Source: Poronia punctata (Eukaryota > Ascomycota > Sordariomycetes > Xylariales > Xylariaceae). From it: a stretch of 64,000 nt of DNA. The notes below the pieces were generated by a model, which saw only the letters and a program-made list of their open reading frames with translations, made no database searches and was not told the origin of the DNA. Both the position numbers and the translations under genes were made by a program. Below are positions 35,696 through 46,914 of this stretch, piece after piece; within the stretch, counting starts at the first letter, position 1, and every line of letters starts with the position of its first letter. The DNA is taken from the NCBI GenBank assembly GCA_022579005.1, contig MU401458.1, forward strand, positions 62,001 to 126,000, in the 5' to 3' direction.

Positions 35696-35700
<5 letters not shown>
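34661..35700 (-). CDS. bZIP-like basic-region protein without evident zipper
   Basis: Three exons on the minus strand: 35700-35268, 35162-35016 and 34941-34661, with phase 1 at both junctions; 286 residues from the first ATG, or 283 from the second (35691). The N-terminal half is Ser/Thr/His-rich and disordered, with a lysine/serine run KHSSKSKSKSKSKPK. The basic region is DPDERRRIQNRIAQRKFREK, containing the N-x2-A-Q-R-K-F-R core of fungal bZIP factors; the first intron cuts it after Arg. The expected leucine heptads do not follow: the next 40 residues (KDYKERAERDDRNHENAGSS onward) contain no leucine. A conserved-looking motif SGLPWGGVSMRHVMARG spans the second splice, and the tail is rich in Tyr, Asp and Gln. 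Related fungal proteins share basic region plus SGLPWG motif. Nuclear and DNA-binding roles are inferred; dimerisation mode is unclear. Confidence 0.87.

Positions 35701-35736
<36 letters not shown>
35699..35736. repeat. AT dinucleotide microsatellite at a start codon
   Basis: Nineteen AT units directly abut the first possible ATG of the bZIP-like gene, so they form its immediate 5' leader. Confidence 0.97.
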
Positions 35737-35740
<4 letters not shown>

Positions 35741-37497
35741 AGATATATGTGTATGCCCGTGTCCGTGAGCCGGATATGGTTTTCTGCGAGTCCTAGATTA
35801 CTGGTCGCCCCCTAGGTTCCAATCAAGAGCAGTGATGCTGCAGAATGCAACACTCATCAAATACATTCGGTCAGAAGCTAGGTTACGATGGTCAGAGAGT
35901 ACTCTCGAGATATCCCTTGCCCAGGCACCAGGCGTTCGCTCTTCGTAGCATGTGGGCGACGAGCTGATAACGGAGGCTATGCCCGTCAGTGGATGTCTCG
36001 GTGGAGATATCCAAGGTCGTACCCTCTTTTTTGTTTTCTTTCTTCTCTATTTTCTGAGGTTCCAATGTAGTGCTACGATGTCAGCTTGCCCCGCCGAGCG
36101 GGAGTGACGATGACGGGAAAGTAGCAATATGTTTTTGTGCTCGGTCTGCAAATGCAGCAAAGCTAGGTTAATAGCAAAACGCTCGCCACGTTTTGGTCCA
36201 CTTGCGCGGATACCCTCGAACGCAGGCAACCCACACTTACATGGTATCCGGGGAGCATTCATAGTTATGGGCCTAGGGCTGTGTGATATGCAAAGGGAGA
36301 CAGAGATAGTATGTGTGTGAAGAGGGGGGGGGGGGGGGGGGGTGCGTGAGTGGGAAACGACCCCCATACCCATTCGAGCCGAAAAACAAACCAACAAGGA
36401 GGGTATAAAACACAAGGGGCAATTTTTTCGGAGGCCAGGTGNNNNNNNNNNNNNNNNNNNNNNNNNNNNNNNNNNNNNNNNNNNNNNNNNNNNNNNNNNN
36501 NNNNNNNNNNNNNNNNNNNNNNNNNNNNNNNNNNNNNNNNNNNNNNNNNNNNNNNNNNNNNNNNNNNNNNNNNNNNNNNNNNNNNNNNNNNNNNNNNNNN
36601 NNNNNNNNNNNNNNNNNNNNNNNNNNNNNNNNNNNNNNNNNNNNNNNNNNNNNNNNNNNNNNNNNNNNNNNNNNNNNNNNNNNNNNNNNNNNNNNNNNNN
36701 NNNNNNNNNNNNNNNNNNNNNNNNNNNNNNNNNNNNNNNNNNNNNNNNNNNNNNNNNNNNNNNNNNNNNNNNNNNNNNNNNNNNNNNNNNNNNNNNNNNN
36801 NNNNNNNNNNNNNNNNNNNNNNNNNNNNNNNNNNNNNNNNNNNNNNNNNNNNNNNNNNNNNNNNNNNNNNNNNNNNNNNNNNNNNNNNNNNNNNNNNNNN
36901 NNNNNNNNNNNNNNNNNNNNNNNNNNNNNNNNNNNNNNNNNNNNNNNNNNNNNNNNNNNNNNNNNNNNNNNNNNNNNNNNNNNNNNNNNNNNNNNNNNNN
37001 NNNNNNNNNNNNNNNNNNNNNNNNNNNNNNNNNNNNNNNNNNNNNNNNNNNNNNNNNNNNNNNNNNNNNNNNNNNNNNNNNNNNNNNNNNNNNNNNNNNN
37101 NNNNNNNNNNNNNNNNNNNNNNNNNNNNNNNNNNNNNNNNNNNNNNNNNNNNNNNNNNNNNNNNNNNNNNNNNNNNNNNNNNNNNNNNNNNNNNNNNNNN
37201 NNNNNNNNNNNNNNNNNNNNNNNNNNNNNNNNNNNNNNNNNNNNNNNNNNNNNNNNNNNNNNNNNNNNNNNNNNNNNNNNNNNNNNNNNNNNNNNNNNNN
37301 NNNNNNNNNNNNNNNNNNNNNNNNNNNNNNNNNNNNNNNNNNNNNNNNNNNNNNNNNNNNNNNNNNNNNNNNNNNNNNNNNNNNNNNNNNNNNNNNNNNN
37401 NNNNNNNNNNNNNNNNNNNNNNNNNNNNNNNNNNNNNNCGCCGATGCCACCCCCCCCGCGCCCCCCGCCCCCCCCGCCCCCGCCCCCCCGCCCCCCC

Positions 37498-37548
<51 letters not shown>

Positions 37549-38598
37549 GACGAAGTACCAAGCTTGCGGCTAGGTTAGCGCAGTTGGTGGGTGCCAGCTC
37601 GCGTGGGGCGGCTATGAAACCCCGACTCCGGTGGCTGATGACTTTAGACGAATCTGTCATAGTTCAATAAACCTACGTGTAGCAGGCGCTCTACGAGTAG
37701 TGGTACTAAACAAAAACACCCTGTCGCAATACCAACACCATTAGGCGACAACAACAAGACTCATCTTCTTCTACTTTTGTCGTCATCTCTTACAACCGGC
37801 ATCATATCATACGTTTGATAGGTCGACCTCAGAAAGAAAGGCTGCCGACAATATGTTGTCTTAGGCAGCCTATGTAAAAACCGGACATTTTGTTCTCGAG
37901 TACCTATTTTGATACCTACAGCATATATCAACTAGGTAGGTAGTTTACATATAAAATATCAAAATAAAATATACATAGGTATGACATAACATAAGTATAG
38001 GCTGTGGTGTGCAGAAGGGCGATTGCATCTCGGCCTCTCCCGATGCAGGCATGAGCTCGGTCGATCATTTAAATAATTGTAAGACGAATTAACAAAAAGG
38101 ATATATATGTAGACTTTGATAAGCGAGAAAGAAGTGCTGACTTTTGACTTACAAACAAAAACCTCCTCTCAATACCATGTCTATGGAACTAATCAAGTCT
38201 ACGACTTCATCGGTAGCCCATCAATACAAGACCGGAAAGAGGAGGTAAGCTAACGCATAAGCTGGCTTGGCTCTCGGCTGCAGCAACTGCAAAAGAACCT
38301 ATAATACTGGTAAGAGTATACCGGGGAAAGGCAGCATAATAATCTATTAATATTTACAAGTATTGTAAATATCATCTTGGCCCTTTTTAAAAATCGAAAT
38401 AAGTCCGTCTTCGAATTGTGTATATTTAAGTAAGTAGTAGTAGCTAACCTACGAGTAGGGATAATGTACAGTACATTGAGCAGTTTTGGACAAGGGAGAG
38501 GGCGTTTAACGAGAAGGTGGTAAGCGAACACTTCACCACACCCGCGCTTGTGGATCGCCGCCCATGTGGCATCTCACTTACATACGTGTCTAAGGTTG
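35737..38598. other. Gene-poor region with large assembly gap
   Basis: Upstream flank of the bZIP-like gene, then 997 N at 36442-37438. A G-run at 36326-36342 precedes the gap and C-rich sequence at 37448-37546 follows. The sequenced parts contain no supported gene; glycine, proline or X-only frames crossing the gap are artefacts. TACGAGTA occurs at 37692 and 38450. Genes could be hidden in the gap. Confidence 0.6.
36442..37438. other. Assembly gap (997 N)
   Basis: Unresolved bases only. The right edge is almost pure C, the same kind of boundary as at the 10-N gap near 2970. Confidence 0.99.
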
Positions 38599-38825
38599 TA
38601 CGTGGTGGGTTGCCTAAAAAAGGGCACCTGGTCAGGTCACTGTGCTTAGATAAGCGATAAGGCTATACCTAAAAAAGTAATAATCTTCCTTCCTGCTACC
38701 TAGACTTTGTATCTTGTTTCTATTGCCAAAACAAGTACTGCGGCCTGCCAAGAGTCCTATTTGCCTGTGGAGTATTGGCCCAAAATACTTGACCAGGTGC
38801 CCTTTTTTACGCAACCCACCACGTA
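38599..38825. mobile_element. Small non-autonomous TIR element (MITE)
   Basis: Two inverted copies of a 39-bp sequence face each other: 38599-38637 on the plus strand and 38787-38825 on the minus strand, with 37 of 39 positions identical by eye. The ends read TACGTGGTGGGTTGC, then TAAAAAAGGGCACC and TGGTCA inward. The outermost TA on both sides fits a TA target-site duplication, so the element proper would be 38601-38823 (223 bp), in the style of Tc1/mariner-type MITEs. The internal 149 bases contain no reading frame. No transposase or second copy is visible in this window. Confidence 0.85.
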
Positions 38826-41375
38826 AGTAGATTGGACCATAATCCTTGTCAGGTGTACTTCTTAATTGATTACCTACATGCATAGATAGAATTTGTGTAT
38901 TGGCACATTGCCAATTGAACAGAGGATACTCGTACTTGCACAGGAAATATTGCCAACTTGAGGGTCAACATACCTATCTGGTACATACATACGTTATTTG
39001 TGCTGTAGTCTAGATTTCTGTTTTTTGGTTTCTAAACAAAACGGGATCCAGCTGCAAATAGACAGCTGAGAAGACGTATAAACGGTCGATATAATGCAAA
39101 TAAAGTATGTATATATGTTAAATGCATCAAATATCTACGAGTAAAGGAGGTATCTAGAAGCGGATTTCACAAGCAACGTGGGCACAGTGCAAGTAGGTAG
39201 TCCCTGAGGTGGCTAGCGAAAAGTGCCCCTGTAATCAGGTACTTTTAGCATATGCGGGAGCCCGCAGGTATTTGCTTGGCAAGGGGGGGGGGGGGGGGGG
39301 GGCTAGTCTACGATAGGCGTCAGAACAGTTCATGTAGGTATCGTGTCTTGGGCAAAAGGGGGTTTGCGATCCTGAGATTAGTCATTGGCATCATGATTTA
39401 CCACCTAGACACGTGGATAAAAATATCAAGTAAGACCTGTGTCAGGATAGAGAGACATAGGGCACAAAAACCAAGTATGACCAGACAAGTTGTACAGGAA
39501 CGGTGAGTGAAGGCCGTCTATCCTGATACACGCCTTTACTTTTACTCCTTGATAATGCGTCAAGGGGAACGGCGGTGGTACATGCTTGCCGCCTGCAGCT
39601 GGACAGGTCAACAAATAGGTATGATGTCAACCCAGCACTTTCCTGTGCGTAAATTGGTGGATTCGTTAAAAGTTCCCGAGCTCAGCTCATAGGAGGTAAG
39701 TATCTAATAATACCCGTAAATTGATTAAGACCTGAGGTATATAAGGCTGAAGCGTGGTGCACAGCATCAGCTCATAACCGGAAGGTGCGATATCTAGGGT
39801 GCAGGTGCTGCTGCATCTTGCTGTCGGGAAAATAACGCCGTGTCAAGAAGTAATCCGCACTATACCCCCATTCCCACGAGGCGTGGCATTCTGCCTTGCC
39901 AAGAGGCCTCTGCGAAATAACGTTCTTTTACCTTGGCTTATGCTATCAGGGACAAGTCAATATCGTCTGCCTATTGCGCGTTGACGGACACATGATTTGA
40001 TTGATATTGATTTATAATGTATGAGTTGTTGATGTTGATAAAAGTGATTGCATGCGTACTTATGTATGACATGGAGTTTCCCCTTTGATAATTGGGATTT
40101 GGGAAACAAAATCGAGCCCTATCCGCTGGCGAATACCTCAGTCCGACTCGGTCTTTCAAGGAGATCTAGTGTATGATCTCATAGAATTTTGACATTTTCC
40201 TAATAAAGGTCGAATCTTGTTTGTATGCGCCAGTGGTCTATCCATCTAGTCCCACTCTGCAAGGAATTTTCTGTCATGATCAAGCGGTAGGTATTCCAAG
40301 AAGGTAGGGGCCCTATATCGTCGGTTGCTAGGGGCAAAGTCGACAAGACTAACCATATACCCTGACCGGTATATCCGAGTGGGTTTCCGGGCCAAGGGAG
40401 ATGATGGGATATATGCATCTGCATTGGAAATGCGGCAATGGGCCACGTTGTGGTAAATTGTATTTGCCGAAAACTTTCACCCTACCTTCCGGGGAAGGAA
40501 AAACGGGCGCAGGCCTAGTTCGGTCGAGGTGAGAATATGTGCGTCTAAAGAGCTTGTATAGACATCTACCGCGTAAGTATCCACTGCACCCCTCAGCCCT
40601 GTCAGTGGCCCACAAAAGAATATGCGCTTCGATGTATGCCATTCTAGCTCAGGCATATTTCAAAATCGCAAGGCGTTCACCAGGATCCAGGATCCACCAG
40701 TGCCGGAATCTGCAAAGGCGCAAGTATCGGTTGGATACCGGCAACAAGAACAGGGCTGGTTGGGGGGTTATCCGAAATCTCCTAGTGGATGTGACCGCCG
40801 ACGGTTTTCGGACACCGACTTGTCCTGTGGGACTAACACTAGCCATCGAACGCTAGCAAGGGGTCAACTCATCTTTCGCTCGACGAAATTCCTCCATGGA
40901 CTGGCGATAGGAAGCTCCGTAGTACTTTTCACGGCCGATGATGCAACACTCGTTAGACGGTAACGTCTTCCGTCCCTAGGCAAGACAATTTTGGGAATCT
41001 AGGCAGCTTAGCGTCAATGTCGTGTTACTCTATGTAGAGACCTAGAATCTGTAAAATTGCAGGGGCGTCATCGTCATTGCTGCTGCTGCTTGTATTAATC
41101 GTCATCTGGTACCTAATTTTGGGATGGAATCATGTTTGATAGATCTCTCCTATTATGCAAACGCAACGTCGTGGCTGCCTGCACTGCCACCGAAAACAGG
41201 GACCAAGGAATCCAAGTGATCTACCCGATAGACGCGCTGACAGGCGCCGGAGATTGTAAGGTGGCATCTTGAACGTAAGCCCTGACCTTGTTCTGCTTTC
41301 GTGTTGATTAAGTCGTGATACCACCAGACCAGACGGTATCAAGCAGTGCGCTTTGCTTTAGCTCATGATAGAGTC
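38826..41375. other. Gene-poor region downstream of RCY1
   Basis: No supported gene. Contains TACTCGTA at 38927, TACGAGTA at 39136, a 20-G run at 39283-39302 and a TGC triplet run near 41078. Frames of up to 113 codons on both strands overlap and show no motif. The final few hundred bases are the 3' flank of RCY1. Confidence 0.55.
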
Positions 41376-44177
41376 TCACATAATCTGGCATTCCAAACCA
41401 TACATAGCCCTTTCAACATTGCGTTTGACTTGATACCAGTCAGCCCGTCGTTCGGCATATTCATATACTTCTTCCGCACGGAAGACGCCGCCAAAACGGT
41501 CGCCGTCTGCGATAATCGTTGCCATTTCTTTTGCATGCCGCGCATCGATCAAATAGATCTGGCTTAGTTCACGCAACGCCTTGAAATAGACTAGCAGGTC
41601 TTGATTCTTCAGCGTCCTGATATACTCAAAGTAGAGAGTCATATCCGCGATCAGATTCACCGCGCCTTCGGTGCTGATACGTTGTCGTTTCAGGTGTTTG
41701 CATAGTGCTGTGAAAAGACGGAGTCCAACCTCGCCATTGAAGACGTCCAGCATGGTCTTTTCCGTGCTGCCCGTCAGCATTTTCGTGTGAGACGAGACCA
41801 GATCCGTGATGCGCCTAGCCGTGTTTGTGGGCCCGATATCAGAAGCACCTGACGCCCCTTTCTCCTGGGACGATGGCAGCGGATTATAGTCCGTGGGCAG
41901 CTGCGTCGTGGCGCAGAGATATTCCACTTCATCCATAAGCACGTCGATTCCCTTATTGAGACCCGCAGCGACGTTCTCGTCGAGCATCTGTTCGAATTTC
42001 TTCTTGGCCAGACCAGCAGGATCCATGAAGTCATTCTTGTCGGCGATTTTGGGCGTCACAAGCTGCTGTTCATAAAAGACCTCGACCATTTGCGAGATGA
42101 TATCACCCACATTAACCAGTTCGATAAACATGACAAGTGGTGCGACGGCCGTCTGGCTGTGGTCACTTATCTCGCGAGGGTTATAGCGTGAGAGGTGTTC
42201 GACCGCTTTAGCGAACCCATTCTTCACATGTGTCTGGCCAAGGACTTTGACCAGGGCCACGAATATAGCCTCGCACTGCTCTCGCGCTTCTTCGCCGGCT
42301 TGTCCACCCAGTTGAACAAACTTGGCTGCACGGCCCAAGCTCACCTTGGCTGCCTGCACTAGATCTAAGGCGACCTCGATGCTGAAGAGACTCTTAATCC
42401 CTTCTAGTCGATTGGCCATAAGTGCTGCCTTCGCTTTCAACTCGTCGCTCGGGGCTTCGGTAGGAAGTGGGCTATCTGACCGCTCCGTATTGGTACCAAG
42501 CCCTGGTGTCTGAGGTCGGGATGAGACTGGAGTGCCGGATAGTGTATGGCGGAATGCTGGGTTGGGGGTGGCTGCGGTCGATGTCGGCTTACTGCTTCCA
42601 AAAGCACTGGGAAGAACAGAGACGGGCATCATGACCACCTTTTTGAAGGAGCTCAGAAAATCATTTTTGTCTGCTTGTCGACTGAAGTTTCCCATATAGA
42701 AGGATTCGACGGTCGCGTCCTGCTCCGACAGCTTCTGTTCCCAGTTGGTGACTTCGCGTTCGGCGTATGCCGTGAATGTATCCAATTCCCCTTGGAGATA
42801 TAAATCCATATGTGGTTCAAAAACTTGAAGACATAACGTCTTTGCATGGTCTTCAAGCGAAGTGGTAGACCCTTTAGGTGATTCCAGAGACTGAACGAAT
42901 TGCATACACTGCTCGAACAGACCTGACACGGCCTTGAGGTAGGCCGGTGTATGCCGTTCATGGGTCTCGTCGAGCAACGGCGTGACATACTCCATGATGA
43001 TTTCTTCTCGGACTTTATCCACAAAGGACCAGAACACAGCAGCTGGCTGGGGAAATATCCGGGTTATGTTTGCGCTTTCCTCGTTCAGCTTCCGCAAGAG
43101 TAGTTCGAAAAAGGCACGTGAAGGATCCAGGGAGATATCGTCTCGATCAGCTCGATTGACGCAATCAATAGGGTTCCCAAGACTTTCGCGGTCATTGAAT
43201 ATCGGATGTTTCTGGATGAAGAGCTCCGTTGCCGCTGAGCCCCCGTTCAGCGAGTAAAGCACGTGAGCGTACCGTCGCATCCTGCCATCGATATCCCAAA
43301 ACTCATAACCCTGCTCAAACTCGCGCAATACGGCGCCTTCGAAGATGACCACCATGCTCGAAAGCTTTCCCACCCGCTGCGACCAGCCGTCGGTCCAGTC
43401 ACATTTACTAAATGTCTGAAGATTAGATAGCATCTGAGCCTGTCTCTCGGGGTCCCGGAAGACTTTGAATACAACCGGCTCGGCATGAGTTTTCGCTCTG
43501 GCCAGGTCAAAGTAAAAGGGGGCCAAGGCCCCATACACCTTGCCAAACTCTTGCCGAGCATGTCCTCGCACGCTACGGACGTTCTTGAGGACATCGAGGA
43601 GCGCTGTGGGGTCTTCCAAAGGAGACTTTGACTGCGTGGGGTTCAGGCTCAGAGTTTCAAACCCGTCCACCCTCGGGTCCGGTTGTCGAGGTGGTTGCAC
43701 AGCCTCTACCATACGCCGAGCCTCCTCTACGGCCGCATCGAATATAGTCGTACTCTCTTCTTTAGAATCACCAGGGACCGAACCGCCATTCGCATTTGTC
43801 CGAACGGCGGCATCCCGTTTCCTTCTCATTGCCTCTTCGAATCTCCGCTTTGCTTCTGCGTCGCTCCATACGCCCATGCTCTTCAACCGAGCAACCCACC
43901 TTGTGTCATCGTATACCATTTCACGCATACGGGAAGACGTTCGGGCGAAGCGCATGAGGTCGGGTATGGGCAAGTAGTCCAGGATGGAGACTATGACCTC
44001 TGAGAAACATTACGTCAGCCTAAAGGTCTAGCCATCAGGGCAAATTACAAGGCCGAGGGAGAGTTTACCGGCCGGCAAAGCGGTCTTTGATTCCAACATC
44101 GACGTCGCTCGCAGAGTATTCAAGATACTCGTCTTCGGAAGCGCCGCCGGCTGCGGCGTACGCTTGTAGGTTGCCAT
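41376..44177 (-). CDS. RCY1: F-box/Sec10-domain recyclin Rcy1, with CaaX end
   Basis: Two exons: 44177-44069 and 43999-41376, joined in phase 1 across a 69 nt intron; 910 residues. The F-box (LPAEVIVSILDYLPIPDLM then RFARTSSRMREMVYDDTRWV, about 33-75) is split by the intron, so the second exon alone would lack its first helix. Residues from about 150 to 890 form the long helical Sec10-like/exocyst-type region, with recognisable stretches such as FGKVYGALAPFYFDLA, FFELLLRKLNEESANITRIF and LLVYFKALRELSQIYLIDA. A Ser/Pro/Thr-rich loop lies at about 475-530. The chain ends in CQIM, a CaaX prenylation signal; yeast Rcy1 also ends in a CaaX box, so membrane attachment is probably conserved. Known role: recycling of endocytosed cargo (for example Snc1) to the Golgi and plasma membrane, with Skp1 binding through the F-box. 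It is divergent with the SMAP gene. Confidence 0.94.
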
Positions 44178-44800
44178 CTTGTACGGATCGTCCACCGGCC
44201 AGGTTACGTTTACATCACAGTCGGTCGTGCAATGGATATTGGAAACAACAGATTAAGACCTTGTGGTTTACACCCATCAAAGCGTTTAAACGGCACGTTT
44301 TCCATAAAAATACCACATCCTCTCTCTCTCAAAAGGAGGGTCAATAGTAGGCAAAGGCATTCGTGAAATTGGCCTGGTCGAAGTGGAGTGACCAACCAAG
44401 AACATACGGTACGAGTACGAGTACAACGGAAACAACAGCGGAAACAAACCCAGACACCGCTATTGTAATCCATTGGTGGGGCCCCCTCCCTGTAAGTGCT
44501 TCTAGTAGCACGTAATTCCACTTTAGCACCAGGGGCTAGCGTCACCGCCTTTAAGGTCCCGCGACTAAAGGACCTGGCAGAAACGCAGATCCCTGGATAC
44601 TTTTTTTTCTTTCGAATTGGCGGCTTCTGTCATACGTAGCCAGCATAAACCAACCTAATACCTATTCTACGAGTAGTCTGCACCAGCACAAGTACCACTG
44701 CAAGTCTTTTGAGACATAGGCTAACTTTAATCCCTTACAACAACCTGATTGGATCCAAGATACTTATATATCCCAATCTGAAATACCTGGAATCCATACA
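44178..44800. other. Divergent promoter region RCY1 / SMAP gene
   Basis: Interval of 623 bases between outward-facing starts. Two overlapping TACGAGTA copies (44410 and 44416) and a third at 44668 lie here. No gene recognised. Confidence 0.55.
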
Positions 44801-46290
44801 ATGGATACAGAAGGTGGGGATGTCAACGGCCTAGAGCCGCAGGTAGCAGGGGGTGTCGATATCAATGGATCTTCAACGAAGCGAAAATCCCAGCGCAAAT
44901 CCCTGGAGAAAAAGAATAAGAAGAAAGAGCGCCAGCAGCTCGGCAACCGACCGGAGAAGCAAGAGAAGCGACGCAAACGGCTGCGCCTGCGCGCCGAAAA
45001 GCTCGAAGCCCAGGCCCAAAAACTGTTAGCCGAAGCGCAGAAGGCCAGGGCCCGGGCCGAGACTCGTGATGCAACACTGGTAGGGGTAGTGCGTAAACCT
45101 AATCATCAATTTACTTGCTTTTCGCCTGGCTAAACTCTTTTCAATAGAAGGAAGACGACGATGACGAAGTAAAAGACACGCCCATGGCCGAAACCGAGCC
45201 CGTCGCCGCAGCCATCCAAGATGAATCCCCCGACGCTGAACTAGAGAAGAAGCGGAAACCGAAAGAAAAGAAAACAGAAAGACGGAAGCGCCCAGCCAGG
45301 GATGACGATGCGATGGATATAGATACCAAGGAACAACTCGAAGCCGAAGGACTCGAGGCCGAAGCACGCCAGGGCAAGAATAAAAAAGCAAAGATATCGC
45401 ATACGTTGTTCGAGCAGACCGAGGTTCCCGAAATAGAGAAGAAGAAGGATAAGAAGAAGAAGGAACAGACCCCGGACGAAGTCAAAGTAGAGGCTGTTGT
45501 TGAAGATACCCCAATGGAGGAGAAGAAAGACGAGGCAGCGACCAAAGAAAACGAGGAGACCGAAACACCCAAACAAGAGAAGAAGAAGGACAAGAAGAAG
45601 AAACCAAAGAAGGAACAACAAGCCGCAGACACTACCGGCGATGTCGAAGTAGAGGCTGTTGTCGAAGATACCCCCATGGAGGAGAAGAAAGACGAGGCAG
45701 CGACCAAAGAAAACGAGGAGACCGAAACACCCAAACAAGAGAAGAAGAAGGACAAGAAAAGGAAACAGAAGAAGGAACAACAAGCCGCCGACACTACCGG
45801 TGATGTCGAAGTAGAGGCCGTCGAGAATACCCCTGAAGAGAATAAAGCCGAGATAGCGCATACGTCCGAAGAGACGGAAATACCCAAAGAAGAGAAGAAG
45901 AAAGACAAGAAAAAGAAACAGAAGAAAGAAACTCCCACAGAAGCTAGTGGTGGTACCGAAGTAGCGGCTGCCGAAGATACCCCCAAGGAGAAGAAAGACA
46001 AGAAAAAGAAGACGAAAAAGGCGGCAGAGGAAAACACATCCGCGCCGATCGCCAACGCCGGCGAGCAGTGGAACGTCTCAGCCCTGGAGGGCGGCGAGGC
46101 GAGACAGAACAAGTTCCGTCGACTTCTGGGAGTGTCTAAAGTGAAGGGAGCATCAGAGGCCGCCCAGGTTGCCTCGACATCGTCCAAAGCTGATATCCAG
46201 AAGATGCAATCCGACTTGGAGCGCCAATTCGATCTTGGCATGAAGATGAAACAAGAAGGGCATAGTCACAGAAGAGGCCTTGGGGCCTAA
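44801..46290 (+). CDS. Lysine/glutamate-rich protein with C-terminal SMAP-like domain
   Basis: Exons 44801-45079 and 45148-46290, phase 0, with a 68 nt intron; 473 residues. Exon 1 is basic with a predicted coiled coil (RAEKLEAQAQKLLAEAQKAR). The middle is built of tandem 54-residue units (VEDTPMEEKKDEAATKENEE followed by TETPKQEKKKDKKKK and KEQQAADTTGDVEVEA), two almost identical at the DNA level and two more diverged. The C-terminus contains GEQWNVSALEGGEARQNKF, RRLLG and DLERQFDLGMKMKQEG then RRGLGA, the signature of the small acidic protein-like (SMAP) domain. Proteins with this C-terminus are eukaryotic and mostly nuclear or nucleolar in character; the KKDKKKK blocks are consistent with that. 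Exact function unknown. The repeat number could easily vary between strains. Confidence 0.87.
45491..45814. repeat. 162-bp coding tandem duplication
   Basis: Two adjacent 162-bp units (45491-45652 and 45653-45814) differ at about eight positions by eye. Degenerate further units start at 45815 and 45964. The period is exactly 54 codons, so the frame is preserved. Confidence 0.93.
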
Positions 46291-46914
46291 ATGACTGCCA
46301 ACACTAGACTGCATTTGCTGGGCCGGGCGTTCTAGGAGAAGAAGAAGAAGAAAAAACATTCGATACCATTGCTCTTTAACGTGTTTGCTTGCGCAACCGG
46401 TAGAAAAAGAAGGGGGGACCAAACAAACAGCTGTGTCTAATGAGATGCTCGTGAGCATATAGGCTCGGGCGAAGTGTTACTTTCTGTTAGATTAAACCAT
46501 CGGGGCTTAGACTATATATCTAGATAGTCGCTTCTAAAGTGTGTACCGCAAAACTTGTAATCAAGTATTGGTCAGATTCTTCTTCTTCGAATTGCGCATC
46601 TTCCGGCATATTTAACGCAATAATGATTGTTTAAGCTTTTACTTCGCAAGACTGGCTATGACAACATAAAGAAGCTTCCCACCCTGAATACCATAAGAAA
46701 AAAATGAAACTTGTATGTGTACAAACTCCGGCGAGCCTGGGGTTGGTTCCCCTGTTCCTGCAAGCACCCCCTTTTCTTATTTTTATCCCATCCTTGTTTT
46801 GTTTCGTGTGTGTTTATTTTCCGTTCATGTCTCCATGAATCGACTCGATTCAATTCAATTCAATTCAATTCGCGCCCCCTTTTTCGCCTCGTCCCGTCCC
46901 TCCCTCCCCCCTGT
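46291..46914. other. Convergent intergenic region SMAP gene / YSY6
   Basis: Shared 3' flank. Contains a CAATT pentamer array at 46851-46870 and pyrimidine-rich sequence at 46870-46912. No gene recognised. Confidence 0.6.

Noticed and set aside
36047..37670. Long frames through the N gap on both strands
   Set aside because: They consist of unknown residues plus poly-Gly or poly-Pro from G/C runs; no coding evidence.
45141..46241. 366-codon minus-strand frame, Ser/Phe-rich
   Set aside because: Antisense of the Lys/Glu repeats of the SMAP-domain gene; repeated frames without stops are a by-product of AAG/GAG codons.
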